In this document: piece by piece, positions 1-6,653 of the stretch | How the letters are laid out: every line of letters begins with the position of its first letter | How positions within the stretch are numbered: the first letter of the stretch is position 1 | Source: Pseudomonadota bacterium | Lineage (GTDB): Bacteria; Myxococcota; Polyangia; Polyangiales; Polyangiaceae | Length of the DNA stretch: 10,453 nt | Direction: 5' to 3' | NCBI GenBank assembly: GCA_023419055.1 | Contig: JAEZYO010001054.1 | Coordinates: forward strand, 1 to 10,453 | Program-made: the position numbers and the translations under genes | Notes under the pieces: model-generated | Seen by the model: only the letters and a program-made list of their open reading frames with translations | What the model was told of the DNA's origin: nothing | Databases searched by the model: none

Positions 1-525
1 GCCGTAGGCATGGATGCGCACGCGAGCGTCGCCGGTGAGCAAGCTGGTCGTCCCTTGCGGACACAGCCAGACACCACCTGCGCTCGTTTCCTCGCAGGTC
101 AGCCAGCCCCAGGGGCTCGGCCCGCCGCAGCAGTTGCGGCTGGTGCCGCCCAGCACGTCGTTGCTGGAGGTCACGATCGGGTTCGCCGGGTCGCTCGCGT
201 CGATCACCAGGCGCGACACCCCTCCATTCTCGTCGAGCTCGTGATTCCGCATCAGGATGAGCTCACCCGCTTTCGAGCCCGGGAACGTCGCCATCCCGTC
301 CGGCGCCCCGCGCATCGGGTTGCCGTCGCTCATCGTGTCGCCCGCGGTCTGAAGGATCTTGTAGTGGAATCCCGCGGGTAGATCGAGCCGACCCTCCGGA
401 TCCGGAACGAGCGGGCCAAAGCTTGCCGCCTGAGCCTCGCGGGTGAACACGGTGGCAAAGCCGACGGTGGCTCCGCTCGCCAGCGCGGTCCCAAAGCCCA
501 AGAAACTACGACGCGTCAGGTTCAT
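1..525 (-). CDS. Tat-exported PhoX/DUF839-family phosphatase, N-terminal part only
   Basis: This is the first 175 codons of a gene that runs off the left edge; the frame is open throughout. The N-terminus carries a twin-arginine signal (T4-R-R-S-F-L9) followed by a hydrophobic, Ala/Gly-rich stretch ending near A-Q-A (residues 31-33), so folded export is expected. The mature part starts with a PhoX-type segment: L-P-A-G-F (49-53), D-G-M-A near 76-79, R-N-H-E (93-96), and N-C-C-G-G-P-S-P-W-G-W-L-T-C-E-E (131-146), a hallmark of the PhoX/DUF839 metal-dependent phosphatases. Members of the family are periplasmic or extracellular Ca/Fe-dependent phosphomonoesterases. The start is set by an AGGAG at 532-536, six nt before the ATG. 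It lies 162 nt downstream of the REC-PAS kinase on the same strand and may have its own promoter. Some DUF839 proteins are not phosphatases, and the C-terminal catalytic half is not visible, so activity is inferred. Confidence 0.88.
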   Translation of the reverse strand, partial: MNLTRRSFLGFGTALASGATVGFATVFTREAQAASFGPLVPDPEGRLDLPAGFHYKILQTAGDTMSDGNPMRGAPDGMATFPGSKAGELILMRNHELDENGGVSRLVIDASDPANPIVTSSNDVLGGTSRNCCGGPSPWGWLTCEETSAGGVWLCPQGTTSLLTGDARVRIHAYG

Positions 526-615
526 TCGTCACTCCTGCTGCTCGACCGCCCATGAATGGTGTGGGGGCCGTAGCATCGAGGGGCAATCGAACCTATGAGT
601 CGGCGAGCAGGCGCA

Positions 616-627
616 CTCGGCGCCGAG
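616..627. repeat. perfect 12-bp palindrome in the gap between kinase and phosphatase genes
   Basis: CTCGGCGCCGAG is a perfect palindrome. With one A/C mismatch and a terminal G-T pair, the symmetry extends to about 611-632. It lies in the 162-nt gap (526-687). No T-tract follows on the minus strand, so an intrinsic terminator is not supported; a protein-binding site or a chance GC palindrome are both possible. Confidence 0.3.
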
Positions 628-687
628 CGCGTGGCACGGCGCGCGCTCGCTGCGTCGAAGCAACCCACGCGGGTGCGATGAGCTGCG

Positions 688-2694
688 TCACCTCGAGCGC
701 GGCGTGGCTCGATCGCCGCCGAAGACCTCGGGCGGTGGGCTCTCCACGCGCGGAAACAGGAGGGTGAAGGTGCTCCCGCGACCGGGCTCGCTGTCGACGG
801 TGATTCGGCCTCCCGCCTGATGCACGATGCCGTAAACGGTCGCGAGCCCGAGGCCCGTCCCTTTGCCCACCTCCTTGGTCGTGAAGAACGGCTCGAAAAT
901 GCGCTGCTTCACTTCCTCGCTCATGCCGATGCCGTCGTCGGCCACCGTCAGCACGACGTCTTCCCCGCGGTCACGGCTGGGGTCGGCGCCGGCCATCGAG
1001 GTGCGGATGGTCAGCGTGCCGCCGTACGGCATGGCGTCGCGCGCGTTCAGCGCGAGGTTGATGACGACCTGCTCGAGCTGACCCGGATCGGCCCAGATGT
1101 GACCGAGCTTCGGAGAGAGGTCGATCACGACCCTGATTTGCTCGCCGAGGATGCGGCCGAGCATCTTCTTCAGCTCCGAAACCACGTCGTTTACCTGCAC
1201 GAGCTGCAGGTTGCTAGCCTGTCTGCGGCCGAAGGTCAGGAGCCGCTGGGACAGGTTCGCGGCGCGCGTCGCCGCCAGCAGGATCTGCTCGACGTCTTCG
1301 TGCGTCTGCCCCTCGGGCGGCAGCTGCTCGAGGAGCAACTCGGCGTAGCTCTTGATGACGGCCAGCAAGTTGTTGAAGTCGTGAGCGATGCCGCCGGCGA
1401 GCTTGCCCATCGCGTCCATCCGTTGCGCGCTCAGAAACTGCTTCTCGAGCTCGCGCTGCTGCGTCACGTCGCGGATCAGCGCGATGCCCCCCGTGACCCC
1501 GTTCTCCGTATCACGCAACGGCGTGGCCGTGATGGTCAGGATCCTCCCGCTGCTGGGCCCGTTCTTGACGAAGACCTCGGCCTCCGAAGCGAGGTTGCCT
1601 GCCATCGCTCGGAACAAGGGGTGCTGTTCGATGGGAAGTGGCGTCTTCTGATCGGGCAAGAACAGGCCGTAGGTCTCCGCCCAGCGCTCGGCCGGCACGC
1701 TTCGGGCGCCGCTGCCGAAAAGCTTCTCCGCCTGGCGATTGAAGAACAAGAACTTGCCCGACTGATCGGCGACCACCACGCCTTCGCCCATGCCCTCCAG
1801 GATCCCTTTTAGAACCTGGCTCTGCCGGCGCAACTTCTCCTCGCTCGCGAGCAGGGCATCCTGAACCTTGACCCTGTCGGTCACGTCACGAGAAATCCCG
1901 ACGAGCCCGATGATCTCGCCGCCCTTTCCGCGAATCGGCGCCTTCGTCTCGGAGAACCAGATCTTGCGCTCGCCGAGGTGATCCTCGCGGAGAACGTCGG
2001 TGAGCGGCACGCCCTCGTCGAGCATCGAGGACTCACGATCTTCGATATCCCGGACGACCGCGGACCTCGGCAAGAGCTCGCTCAGGCGCCTGCCCACGAG
2101 CTGTGAAGGCGGCGCGTCGACGGTGGCGCGGGCGAACGCTCGGTTGGTTCTGACGAAACGGAGCTCCCGGTCCTTGAAGTAGATGCCGTCGGGGACGTTG
2201 TCCATGAGGTCATGCAGCAACCGGCGCTCGAACGCGAGGTCTCGCGAGAGGCGGAAGTGCTCGGCCGCGTTGCGGACCTTGCTGCGCAGGTCCTCGGGGT
2301 TCCACGGCTTGGTCACGTAGGCGAAGATCCCGCCCTCGTTGATGGAACGCGCCACCGCCGTGAGGTCGGCGAAGCCGGTGAGCAGGATCCTCGTGGCGTC
2401 CGAGGTGCGCCGGAGCTCGGCGACGAGCTCGTCCCCGCGCATTTTCGGCATGCGCTGGTCGGTGATCACGACGGCGATCTCCGGGTGGCGGCCGATCACG
2501 CGCAGCGCCTCCTCGCCCGAGGGGCTGGTATGAACCGTGAACTCGTCCGACAGCAGATCCTCGAGCGCGACGAGGACCTGGGGTTCGTCGTCGACGACGA
2601 GGATGCTCGGCCTAGCCGGCGCCGCCACTTTCTCCGTTCCGCTCGGGCGGCTCGCCTCGCTGTACGCCTCGTTCGTCTGCGTCCCGATATTCAT
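688..2694 (-). CDS. cytoplasmic hybrid sensor kinase, REC-PAS-PAS-HisKA-HATPase
   Basis: The protein has 668 aa from the chosen start and no membrane segment. The receiver domain (about 29-150) has the acidic pair D35-D36, phosphoacceptor D79 in T-D-Q-R-M-P, T106 and K129 in K-P-W. Two PAS domains follow (about 160-280 and 295-420), each ending with the typical R-D-V-T linker. The HisKA H-box has H438 (G-G-I-A-H-D-F-N-N), and the ATPase domain has the N-box at N550, [14 protein letters not shown] and G-T-G-L-G-L. So a PAS-sensed cue and an incoming phosphoryl group on the N-terminal receiver may both tune autophosphorylation; there is no output domain. Start: two adjacent ATGs (2697 and 2694). 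AGGGGA at 2701-2706 is six nt from the second, which is preferred. An ATG further up at 2748 and a GTG at 2628 are alternatives. The gene overlaps the upstream kinase by 83 nt. Confidence 0.92.
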   Translation of the reverse strand: MNIGTQTNEAYSEASRPSGTEKVAAPARPSILVVDDEPQVLVALEDLLSDEFTVHTSPSGEEALRVIGRHPEIAVVITDQRMPKMRGDELVAELRRTSDATRILLTGFADLTAVARSINEGGIFAYVTKPWNPEDLRSKVRNAAEHFRLSRDLAFERRLLHDLMDNVPDGIYFKDRELRFVRTNRAFARATVDAPPSQLVGRRLSELLPRSAVVRDIEDRESSMLDEGVPLTDVLREDHLGERKIWFSETKAPIRGKGGEIIGLVGISRDVTDRVKVQDALLASEEKLRRQSQVLKGILEGMGEGVVVADQSGKFLFFNRQAEKLFGSGARSVPAERWAETYGLFLPDQKTPLPIEQHPLFRAMAGNLASEAEVFVKNGPSSGRILTITATPLRDTENGVTGGIALIRDVTQQRELEKQFLSAQRMDAMGKLAGGIAHDFNNLLAVIKSYAELLLEQLPPEGQTHEDVEQILLAATRAANLSQRLLTFGRRQASNLQLVQVNDVVSELKKMLGRILGEQIRVVIDLSPKLGHIWADPGQLEQVVINLALNARDAMPYGGTLTIRTSMAGADPSRDRGEDVVLTVADDGIGMSEEVKQRIFEPFFTTKEVGKGTGLGLATVYGIVHQAGGRITVDSEPGRGSTFTLLFPRVESPPPEVFGGDRATPRSR

Positions 2695-3901
2695 CATGGT
2701 TCCCCTGCGGCAGCCGGATCGTGGCCAAGGATCCTCTTCCTTCGACACTCTCGAGCTCGAGGGTGCCGCCGTGTTTCTGGACGATGGCGTAAGCGATCGT
2801 GAGTCCGAGCCCCGTGCCCTGGCCCACGGGCTTTGTCGTAAAGAACGGCTCGAAAATCCGCTCTCTTAAGTGTTGCGGGACGCCCCGCCCGGTGTCCCCA
2901 ATCGTGATGACGTAGTCGCGGCCCTGCTGTGACGTGGACAGCGTCAACGTGCCCTGCTCGCCCATCGCGTCGATGGCGTTGGCGATCAGGTTCGTCAACA
3001 CTTGGTTGAGCAGCCCTGGCTGGCAGTGGAGGACGTCCGCGGCTTCGAAGTGCGTTTCGACGTCGATGCGGCCCCTCAGGCGGTGCCCGAGGATGGTGAG
3101 CACGGCCTCGGCGCATTCACGAAAGCTCACCCGGCTCGGCTCGTCGCCCTCGTCGATGCGGGAGAACGTCCGAAGCTTGACGACGAGGTCGCGGATCCGC
3201 TCGAGCCCGACGGTGGTCTCCTTCTGCCGGTCCAGAGCACGCCGCCAATGAGCGGCGGCCTGGGTCGAGAGCCGTGCCTCGACTTCGCCGCCGACCAGCT
3301 CGAGGCTCCGGCGCGCGGTGTCCAGGTGGCTGATGACGAACGCCAGGGGATTGTTGATCTCGTGAGCGACGCCGGCGACGAGCTCACCGAGCGACGCCAT
3401 CTTCGCTGACTGCACGAGCTGCGCCTGGGTGCGCTTGAGCTCGTCCATCGAACGCTCGAGAGCCGCGTTGGCGTCGGCCAGGCGGCGCCGGCTCGCGTAG
3501 AGCTCCAGAAACACCTGGACCTTGCTGCGCAGCACGGCGGCGTTCACGGGCTTGAACAGGAAATCCACGGCGCCCGACCCGTAGCCGCGCATGGCGCTCT
3601 CCTCGCTCTGGTGCATCGCCGTGAGGAAGATGATGGGCACGTCGCGCGTCAGCGGGTTCTCGCGTGCCCGGCGCGAAACTTCATAGCCGTCCACGCCGGG
3701 CATCATCACGTCGAGCAGCACGACCGCGAAGCGACGCCGAGTCAGCTGCGACAGCGCGTCCTCACCCGAGGGTGAGAGCACGACTTCGCACGGCAGGTCC
3801 CCGAGCAGGGCCTGCATGGCGATCAGGTTGGCCGGGGCGTCGTCTACGACGAGCACGGAAGGCAACCCGGTGTTCTGACTGAGTTCGCCCTGGACCACCA
3901 T
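2612..3901 (-). CDS. cytoplasmic hybrid sensor kinase, REC-coiled coil-HisKA-HATPase
   Basis: The protein has 429 aa. The N-terminal receiver (about 14-130) has D20-D21, phosphoacceptor D64 (L-L-D-V-M-M-P), T94 and K117. A helical coiled-coil linker (about 130-165) leads to the H-box H180 (G-V-A-H-E-I-N-N-P-L). The ATPase domain shows the N-box N308, G1 box D-T-G-R-G (336-340), F-E-P-F-F-T-T-K (350-357) and G-T-G-L-G-L (362-367). There is no signal peptide, membrane helix, PAS or output domain, so input probably comes through phosphorylation of D64 by another kinase or through protein contacts. The start ATG is preceded by GAGAGG seven nt upstream. The last 30 or so residues, after the ATPase fold, are polar, look unstructured, and are encoded in the region that overlaps the next kinase. 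The two kinases are likely co-transcribed and translationally coupled. Cognate partners cannot be named from this window. Confidence 0.92.
   Translation of the reverse strand: MVVQGELSQNTGLPSVLVVDDAPANLIAMQALLGDLPCEVVLSPSGEDALSQLTRRRFAVVLLDVMMPGVDGYEVSRRARENPLTRDVPIIFLTAMHQSEESAMRGYGSGAVDFLFKPVNAAVLRSKVQVFLELYASRRRLADANAALERSMDELKRTQAQLVQSAKMASLGELVAGVAHEINNPLAFVISHLDTARRSLELVGGEVEARLSTQAAAHWRRALDRQKETTVGLERIRDLVVKLRTFSRIDEGDEPSRVSFRECAEAVLTILGHRLRGRIDVETHFEAADVLHCQPGLLNQVLTNLIANAIDAMGEQGTLTLSTSQQGRDYVITIGDTGRGVPQHLRERIFEPFFTTKPVGQGTGLGLTIAYAIVQKHGGTLELESVEGRGSLATIRLPQGNHDEYRDADERGVQRGEPPERNGESGGAG
2701..2706 (-). promoter_or_regulatory. ribosome binding site that decides the start of the downstream kinase
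   Basis: AGGGGA on the minus strand lies three nt before one ATG (2697) and six nt before the next (2694), inside the coding sequence of the upstream kinase. The spacing favours 2694 and fixes the gene overlap at 83 nt. Confidence 0.5.
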
Positions 3902-3934
3902 CGGCTAGCCTCTCTGTCGGCGTCGGTTCGGCTC

Positions 3935-4007
3935 CGCGACGTTTCGTCGCGCACCCGAGTCGGGTCGGGGCTCGCGGTCCAGCAGGCGCGAGCCCGGGTA
4001 GCCTACC
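3935..4007. repeat. cluster of four adjacent perfect inverted repeats upstream of the kinase pair
   Basis: Four separate perfect dyads follow one another with one to two nt between them: 3935-3951 (7-bp arms, TTT spacer), 3953-3965 (6-bp arms, 1-nt spacer), 3968-3995 (9-bp arms, 10-nt spacer) and 3997-4007 (5-bp arms, 1-nt spacer). They fill the middle of the 172-nt gap between the stop of the MYXO-CTERM gene and the start of the first kinase, on whose leader they would form stem-loops. No T-tract follows any of them on the minus strand. They may end the upstream transcript in a Rho-dependent or structural way, act as operators, or structure the kinase leader. Confidence 0.45.
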
Positions 4008-4073
4008 GCACTTCTCCGCCGTGGCACGCTCCAAAGACCCGGAGCGGCGCGCGTGTTCGTTCGAGCGGACGCC

Positions 4074-5699
4074 TCAGGCCGCGCGACGGCGCCGGCGGAA
4101 GGCGAGCCCCAGCGCGCCCGCGGCCATCAAGAGCGCCGCCCTCGCGCCGAGCTTACCGCCACCGACCGTGCGACAACCGCACCCGTCGTCTTCCGAGCCT
4201 CCGTCGCCGACGCCGACGGTGCCGCCGCTCGAGCTGCCACCACTCGAGCTGCTACCGCCGCTCGAGGTGCCGCCGGTGATCACGACGCCGCCGCCGTCGT
4301 CACCGCCCTCACCGTTGCCGTTGTCGCCGCCCGCGCCGTTGACGCTGCCGGGGGGCTCACACGCGCCGTCGACGCACGCCGCACCGCCGGGGCACTCCGC
4401 GCCCTCGCAGTTGTCGACGCAGTCGCCGTCCACGCAGTGAGCGCCCGAGTCGCACGAGACGCTCGCGCACGAGTCCTCGACGCAAACATTGTCCGAGCAC
4501 GTGAAGCCGTCGTCGCAGCCCTTGCAGTCGCAGTCCACGCACACGCCGAGGTTGCAGGAGTAGCCCTCGTCGCACTCGATGCTCGCGCAGGGGTCCACGC
4601 ACACGCCTTGGCGGCAGACGTGGCCGTAAGGGCAGGTGACGTCCTTGCAAGCGTCGATGCACTCGCCCTCGTCGCAAATCTGCCCGGGGTCGCAGTCCAC
4701 GTCCTCGCAGTCCGGATCGACGCAGGTCCCGGCGGCGCTGCACACGAAGCCGGCGGTGCAGGGGAACTCGCCGCTGCCGCAGGGCGGCACGCATTTCCCG
4801 CGGTCACAGACGAACCCGTCGTCGCAGAGGTCGTCGCCCTCGTCGGTCTTGCCGTCACAGTCGTTGTCGAGCGCGTCGCACTTCTCGTCGGACGGCGAGG
4901 CGTTGGGCACGCAAGTGAGCTCACCTTGCTGGCACTGCATGGTGCCGTCGGCGCACACGCCCTCTTCCCCCGTCTCGCAGACCTCGCCGCCACCCGAGCA
5001 AGTGATGCCCGAGACGCGCGTCAGGATGTCGTCGAAGTCGTTGTCGTTGTTGGTGAGGAGATCTTCCCAGCCGAAATAGAACGAGTTCTGGAACGTGACG
5101 CTCTGCCAGATGATGAGGTGGATGTACGGATCCTCCTCGTCACTGTCGGGGTTGAAGGCCTTCTCGGAGTAGAAGATGTTGTCGCAGTCGGAGGGAGGCC
5201 CGCCGAGCTCCGCCTCCGGCTCGCCGCCGGTGCAGATGAAGAAGCCGATGTCGCCGCCGGCGTAGTTGGCGTCGCCCTTGAGCGAGAGCTCGCGCGAGAA
5301 CACCGGATCGCCGGGATCGGAGGGATCCTCGGAGGCGAGGATGAAGGTGTAGAGATCCTCGTCGTCGGGCTTGAGCGTCTTGCCCGGGTTCTCGGGATCC
5401 GGCGTGACGTTGTACCAACCGAAGATGTTTCGGTTGCCGGCGCCGCGCGCGAGCAGGTCGAACTTCAGGTTGCAGGTGGGATCGAACGTCTCCGGCGTCG
5501 AGTTGCCGTCGTTCATCGCGTCGATCGTCTGGTCACCTTCGAAGTCGTCCAGACACTGCTGCGTGTTGTGGTCCTCGCACTCGTTGTCCTCGTCGATGAC
5601 GGGGATCTCCGTTCCGTCAGGCTGAGTGAGCTGCGCGAAGGCGGGCAGCGTCATCAGAAAGGAACAGAGAGCAGCGGCGAAGGTCCCCGGGCGGCACAT
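4074..5699 (-). CDS. secreted surface protein: DUF4114-like domain, MopE-type motif, cysteine-rich repeats, MYXO-CTERM tail
   Basis: The protein has 541 aa. It starts with a Sec signal peptide (residues 1-22, hydrophobic core, P-A-F-A before Q23). The acidic region at about 80-232 contains F-Y-F-G-W-E-D-L...D-N-D-F-D-D-I-L, the DUF4114 pattern. Next is a MopE-like metal-binding motif (C274-D-A-L-D-N-D-C-D-G...D-E-G), then about eight cysteine-rich units of roughly 20 residues (292-450) of the form C-x-x-G-x-x-C-x-x-G-x-C-V-D, then a Ser/Gly linker. The tail (505-541) is C-G-C-R, a hydrophobic stretch and five arginines, as in MYXO-CTERM proteins, which are processed and anchored at the myxobacterial surface. 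It is probably an outer-surface calcium- or metal-binding adhesion or matrix protein; the ligand is unknown. The start ATG gives a clean signal peptide. An in-frame GTG at 5765 lies inside the terminator stem of the previous gene and is rejected. There is no convincing Shine-Dalgarno. Confidence 0.88.
   Translation of the reverse strand: MCRPGTFAAALCSFLMTLPAFAQLTQPDGTEIPVIDEDNECEDHNTQQCLDDFEGDQTIDAMNDGNSTPETFDPTCNLKFDLLARGAGNRNIFGWYNVTPDPENPGKTLKPDDEDLYTFILASEDPSDPGDPVFSRELSLKGDANYAGGDIGFFICTGGEPEAELGGPPSDCDNIFYSEKAFNPDSDEEDPYIHLIIWQSVTFQNSFYFGWEDLLTNNDNDFDDILTRVSGITCSGGGEVCETGEEGVCADGTMQCQQGELTCVPNASPSDEKCDALDNDCDGKTDEGDDLCDDGFVCDRGKCVPPCGSGEFPCTAGFVCSAAGTCVDPDCEDVDCDPGQICDEGECIDACKDVTCPYGHVCRQGVCVDPCASIECDEGYSCNLGVCVDCDCKGCDDGFTCSDNVCVEDSCASVSCDSGAHCVDGDCVDNCEGAECPGGAACVDGACEPPGSVNGAGGDNGNGEGGDDGGGVVITGGTSSGGSSSSGGSSSGGTVGVGDGGSEDDGCGCRTVGGGKLGARAALLMAAGALGLAFRRRRRAA
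4290..4770 (-). repeat. tandem cysteine-rich repeat units within the MYXO-CTERM protein
   Basis: About eight imperfect units of 18-23 codons encode spaced cysteines with D/G-rich spacers, alternating C-D-x-G-x-x-C and G-x-C-V-D. The DNA copies are diverged, so the unit is conserved at protein level rather than as recent DNA duplication. Edges are approximate. The Ser/Gly-rich linker coded just downstream is also low complexity. Confidence 0.6.
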
Positions 5700-5706
5700 A
5701 CCCGAG

Positions 5707-5712
5707 AGTGTA
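5707..5712 (-). promoter_or_regulatory. possible -10 element of the MYXO-CTERM gene
   Basis: TACACT (minus strand) ends seven nt before the A of the start codon at 5699, which would put transcription start at or next to the ATG. No good -35 hexamer is seen 16-18 nt upstream. It lies between the upstream terminator (ending near 5739) and the gene, the only place a dedicated promoter fits. Confidence 0.3.
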
Positions 5713-5738
5713 CATGCGCCGAATTCGATCGCAGGCGC

Positions 5739-5767
5739 AAAAATAGAGTGCGAACGAGTACGCACTC
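5739..5767 (-). terminator. Rho-independent terminator after rplC
   Basis: On the minus strand there is a perfect 7-bp stem, GAGTGCG / CGCACTC (5761-5767 and 5746-5752), with an 8-nt loop, followed directly by TATTTTT (5745-5739). This is the only stem with a U-tract in the window. It lies about 100 nt after the L3 stop codon and 40 nt before the next gene's ATG. Confidence 0.65.
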
Positions 5768-5794
5768 GGCACCGACGGGCTTACATCGGTGCCG
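5767..5794 (-). repeat. 9-bp perfect stem-loop downstream of rplC
   Basis: CGGCACCGA (5767-5775) and TCGGTGCCG (5786-5794) are perfect complements separated by 10 nt. The structure sits immediately before the U-tract terminator in the direction of transcription and shares only base 5767 with it. It may stabilise the 3' end of the L3 message or assist termination. Confidence 0.5.
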
Positions 5795-5822
5795 TGGCGA
5801 GTTGGTGCTGTTGCAGGAGAGG

Positions 5823-5851
5823 GCGCTCTGTCGCGAAACGGATCAGAGCGC
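5823..5851 (-). repeat. 8-bp perfect stem-loop just after the L3 stop codon
   Basis: GCGCTCTG (5823-5830) and CAGAGCGC (5844-5851) pair perfectly around a 13-nt loop, 14 nt after the L3 stop. A pyrimidine-rich but not U-rich stretch follows. Together with the next two stems it makes the 3' end of the transcript a row of three hairpins. Confidence 0.45.
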
Positions 5852-5865
5852 GCTCCGACGGCTGC

Positions 5866-6531
5866 TCACTTCTTCGGCTTGCCGCCGGCCTTCTTGATCG
5901 CGCCGCGAACCACGACCAGTCCGCCACGCGCGCCGGGGATACCACCCTGGATGAGCACCAGGTTCTGGTCCGGGATGAGCTTCATCACCTTCTGGTTGAG
6001 GATGCTCAACGTCTCGTTACCCATCTGACCGCCCATCTTCTGGCCGAGCTTCACGCGGCCGGGGGTCATACGGGTACCGATCGAACCACCGTGACGGCGG
6101 TACTCGTGGGTACCGTGGGTCTGGATGTTACCGGCGAAGCCCCAGCGCCCGACGACGCCGGTGAAGCCGTGACCCTTGGTGATGCCCTGGACGTCGACGA
6201 ACTGACCCTCTTCGAAGATCTGGTCGACCTTCACCTCTTGGCCGACCTCGAAGCCGGCGACGAACTCGGCGCTGCCGCGGAGCTCACGCACGTTCTGCTT
6301 CGGGGAAATGCCCGACTTCTTGAACTGGCCGGCCTGCGCCTTGTTGACGCGGCCTTCCTTCTTGTCGTCGCTACCCACGACGAGCGCGTCGTAGCCGTCC
6401 TTGTCCTTCGTACGCTTGGCGAGCACGACCGTCTTGCTTTCGACGACGGTGCACGGGACGAGGGTACCGTCCTCGGCGAAGAGCTGAGTCATTCCGAGCT
6501 TGCGACCGAAGACGCCGGGGTGCTGGTTCAT
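5866..6531 (-). CDS. rplC: 50S ribosomal protein L3
   Basis: The 221-aa length is normal for bacterial L3. It begins with G9-R-K-L-G-M-T-Q-L-F, the usual L3 start, after a short eight-residue extension. The central loop that reaches the peptidyl-transferase centre is present: K119-G-H-G-F-T-G, H139-G-T-H-E-Y-R-R-H-G-G-S-I-G, T156-P-G-R-V and K165-M-G-G-Q-M-G-N. Gln169 aligns with the glutamine methylated by PrmB in E. coli L3. L3 binds 23S rRNA and nucleates 50S assembly. Here it is not followed by rplD and the rest of the S10 cluster: a nucleoside phosphorylase lies upstream and a surface protein downstream, so it is either a relocated single copy or a second copy. GAAGG lies 10 nt before the ATG, a rather long spacing. 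A U-tract terminator follows. No sign of decay is seen. Confidence 0.96.
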   Translation of the reverse strand: MNQHPGVFGRKLGMTQLFAEDGTLVPCTVVESKTVVLAKRTKDKDGYDALVVGSDDKKEGRVNKAQAGQFKKSGISPKQNVRELRGSAEFVAGFEVGQEVKVDQIFEEGQFVDVQGITKGHGFTGVVGRWGFAGNIQTHGTHEYRRHGGSIGTRMTPGRVKLGQKMGGQMGNETLSILNQKVMKLIPDQNLVLIQGGIPGARGGLVVVRGAIKKAGGKPKK

Positions 6532-6574
6532 AGCGAGCTGACCTTCTCTGATGAATCGTCTGGGGCGGCGCCTT

Positions 6575-6625
6575 GGGGGCTGTTAGCCGCCGGGTCCCGG
6601 GTTCGAGTCCTGGGACGGGGGGAGC
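6575..6625 (+). pseudogene. 3'-half fragment resembling tRNA-Asn (anticodon GTT)
   Basis: In the 122-nt gap between the phosphorylase and rplC, the plus strand reads like a tRNA from the anticodon stem onward. There is an anticodon loop CTGTTAG (6580-6586) with anticodon GTT at 6582-6584. The stem GGGGG/CCGCC (6575-6579, 6587-6591) has one G-G mismatch. A five-nt variable region (6592-6596) and a fully pairing T-arm (6597-6601 with 6609-6613, loop TTCGAGT) follow. The distance from G34 to T54 is exactly the canonical 20 nt. GGGGAGC ends the likeness, near a tRNA-Asn 3' end but with about three extra bases and no CCA. No acceptor 5' strand or D-arm is found upstream, so it is not a functional tRNA. 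It may be a remnant, for example an attachment-site duplicate. Chance likeness is not excluded. Confidence 0.45.
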
Positions 6626-6653
6626 GGCGACTTAGCTCCGGCAGCGGGTTCCG

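Noticed and set aside
616..627. Intrinsic terminator for the REC-PAS kinase
   Set aside because: The palindrome has almost no loop and no T-tract on the minus strand; kept only as a dyad of unknown role.
2612..2748. The two kinases as one protein split by a sequencing frameshift
   Set aside because: Each has complete N- and C-terminal domains, and a ribosome binding site stands at proper distance before the second start; two genes explain the data better, although reads could settle it.
4022..4037. Sigma-54 promoter starting with TGGCAC
   Set aside because: The -12 part does not match (AAAGA where TTGCA is expected), and it points away from the kinase genes.
4290..4770. CRISPR-like or direct DNA repeat array
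   Set aside because: The periodic signal is from diverged cysteine-rich codons within an intact reading frame; there are no identical repeats with unique spacers.
5700..5765. N-terminal extension of the MYXO-CTERM protein from a GTG at 5765
   Set aside because: That GTG lies inside the stem of the rplC terminator, and the added 22 residues would precede and spoil an otherwise typical Sec signal peptide.
4053..5897. Long open frame on the plus strand opposite the MYXO-CTERM gene (614 codons)
   Set aside because: It is a product of GC bias opposite a real gene: the translation is an Ala/Val/Arg/Asp monotony without domains, while the minus strand gives a signal peptide, DUF4114-like region and sorting tail.
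6545..6625. Complete tRNA-Asn gene
   Set aside because: No acceptor 5' strand complementary to the 3' side and no D-arm are found upstream, and the 3' end carries extra bases without CCA; only a 3'-half fragment is supportable.
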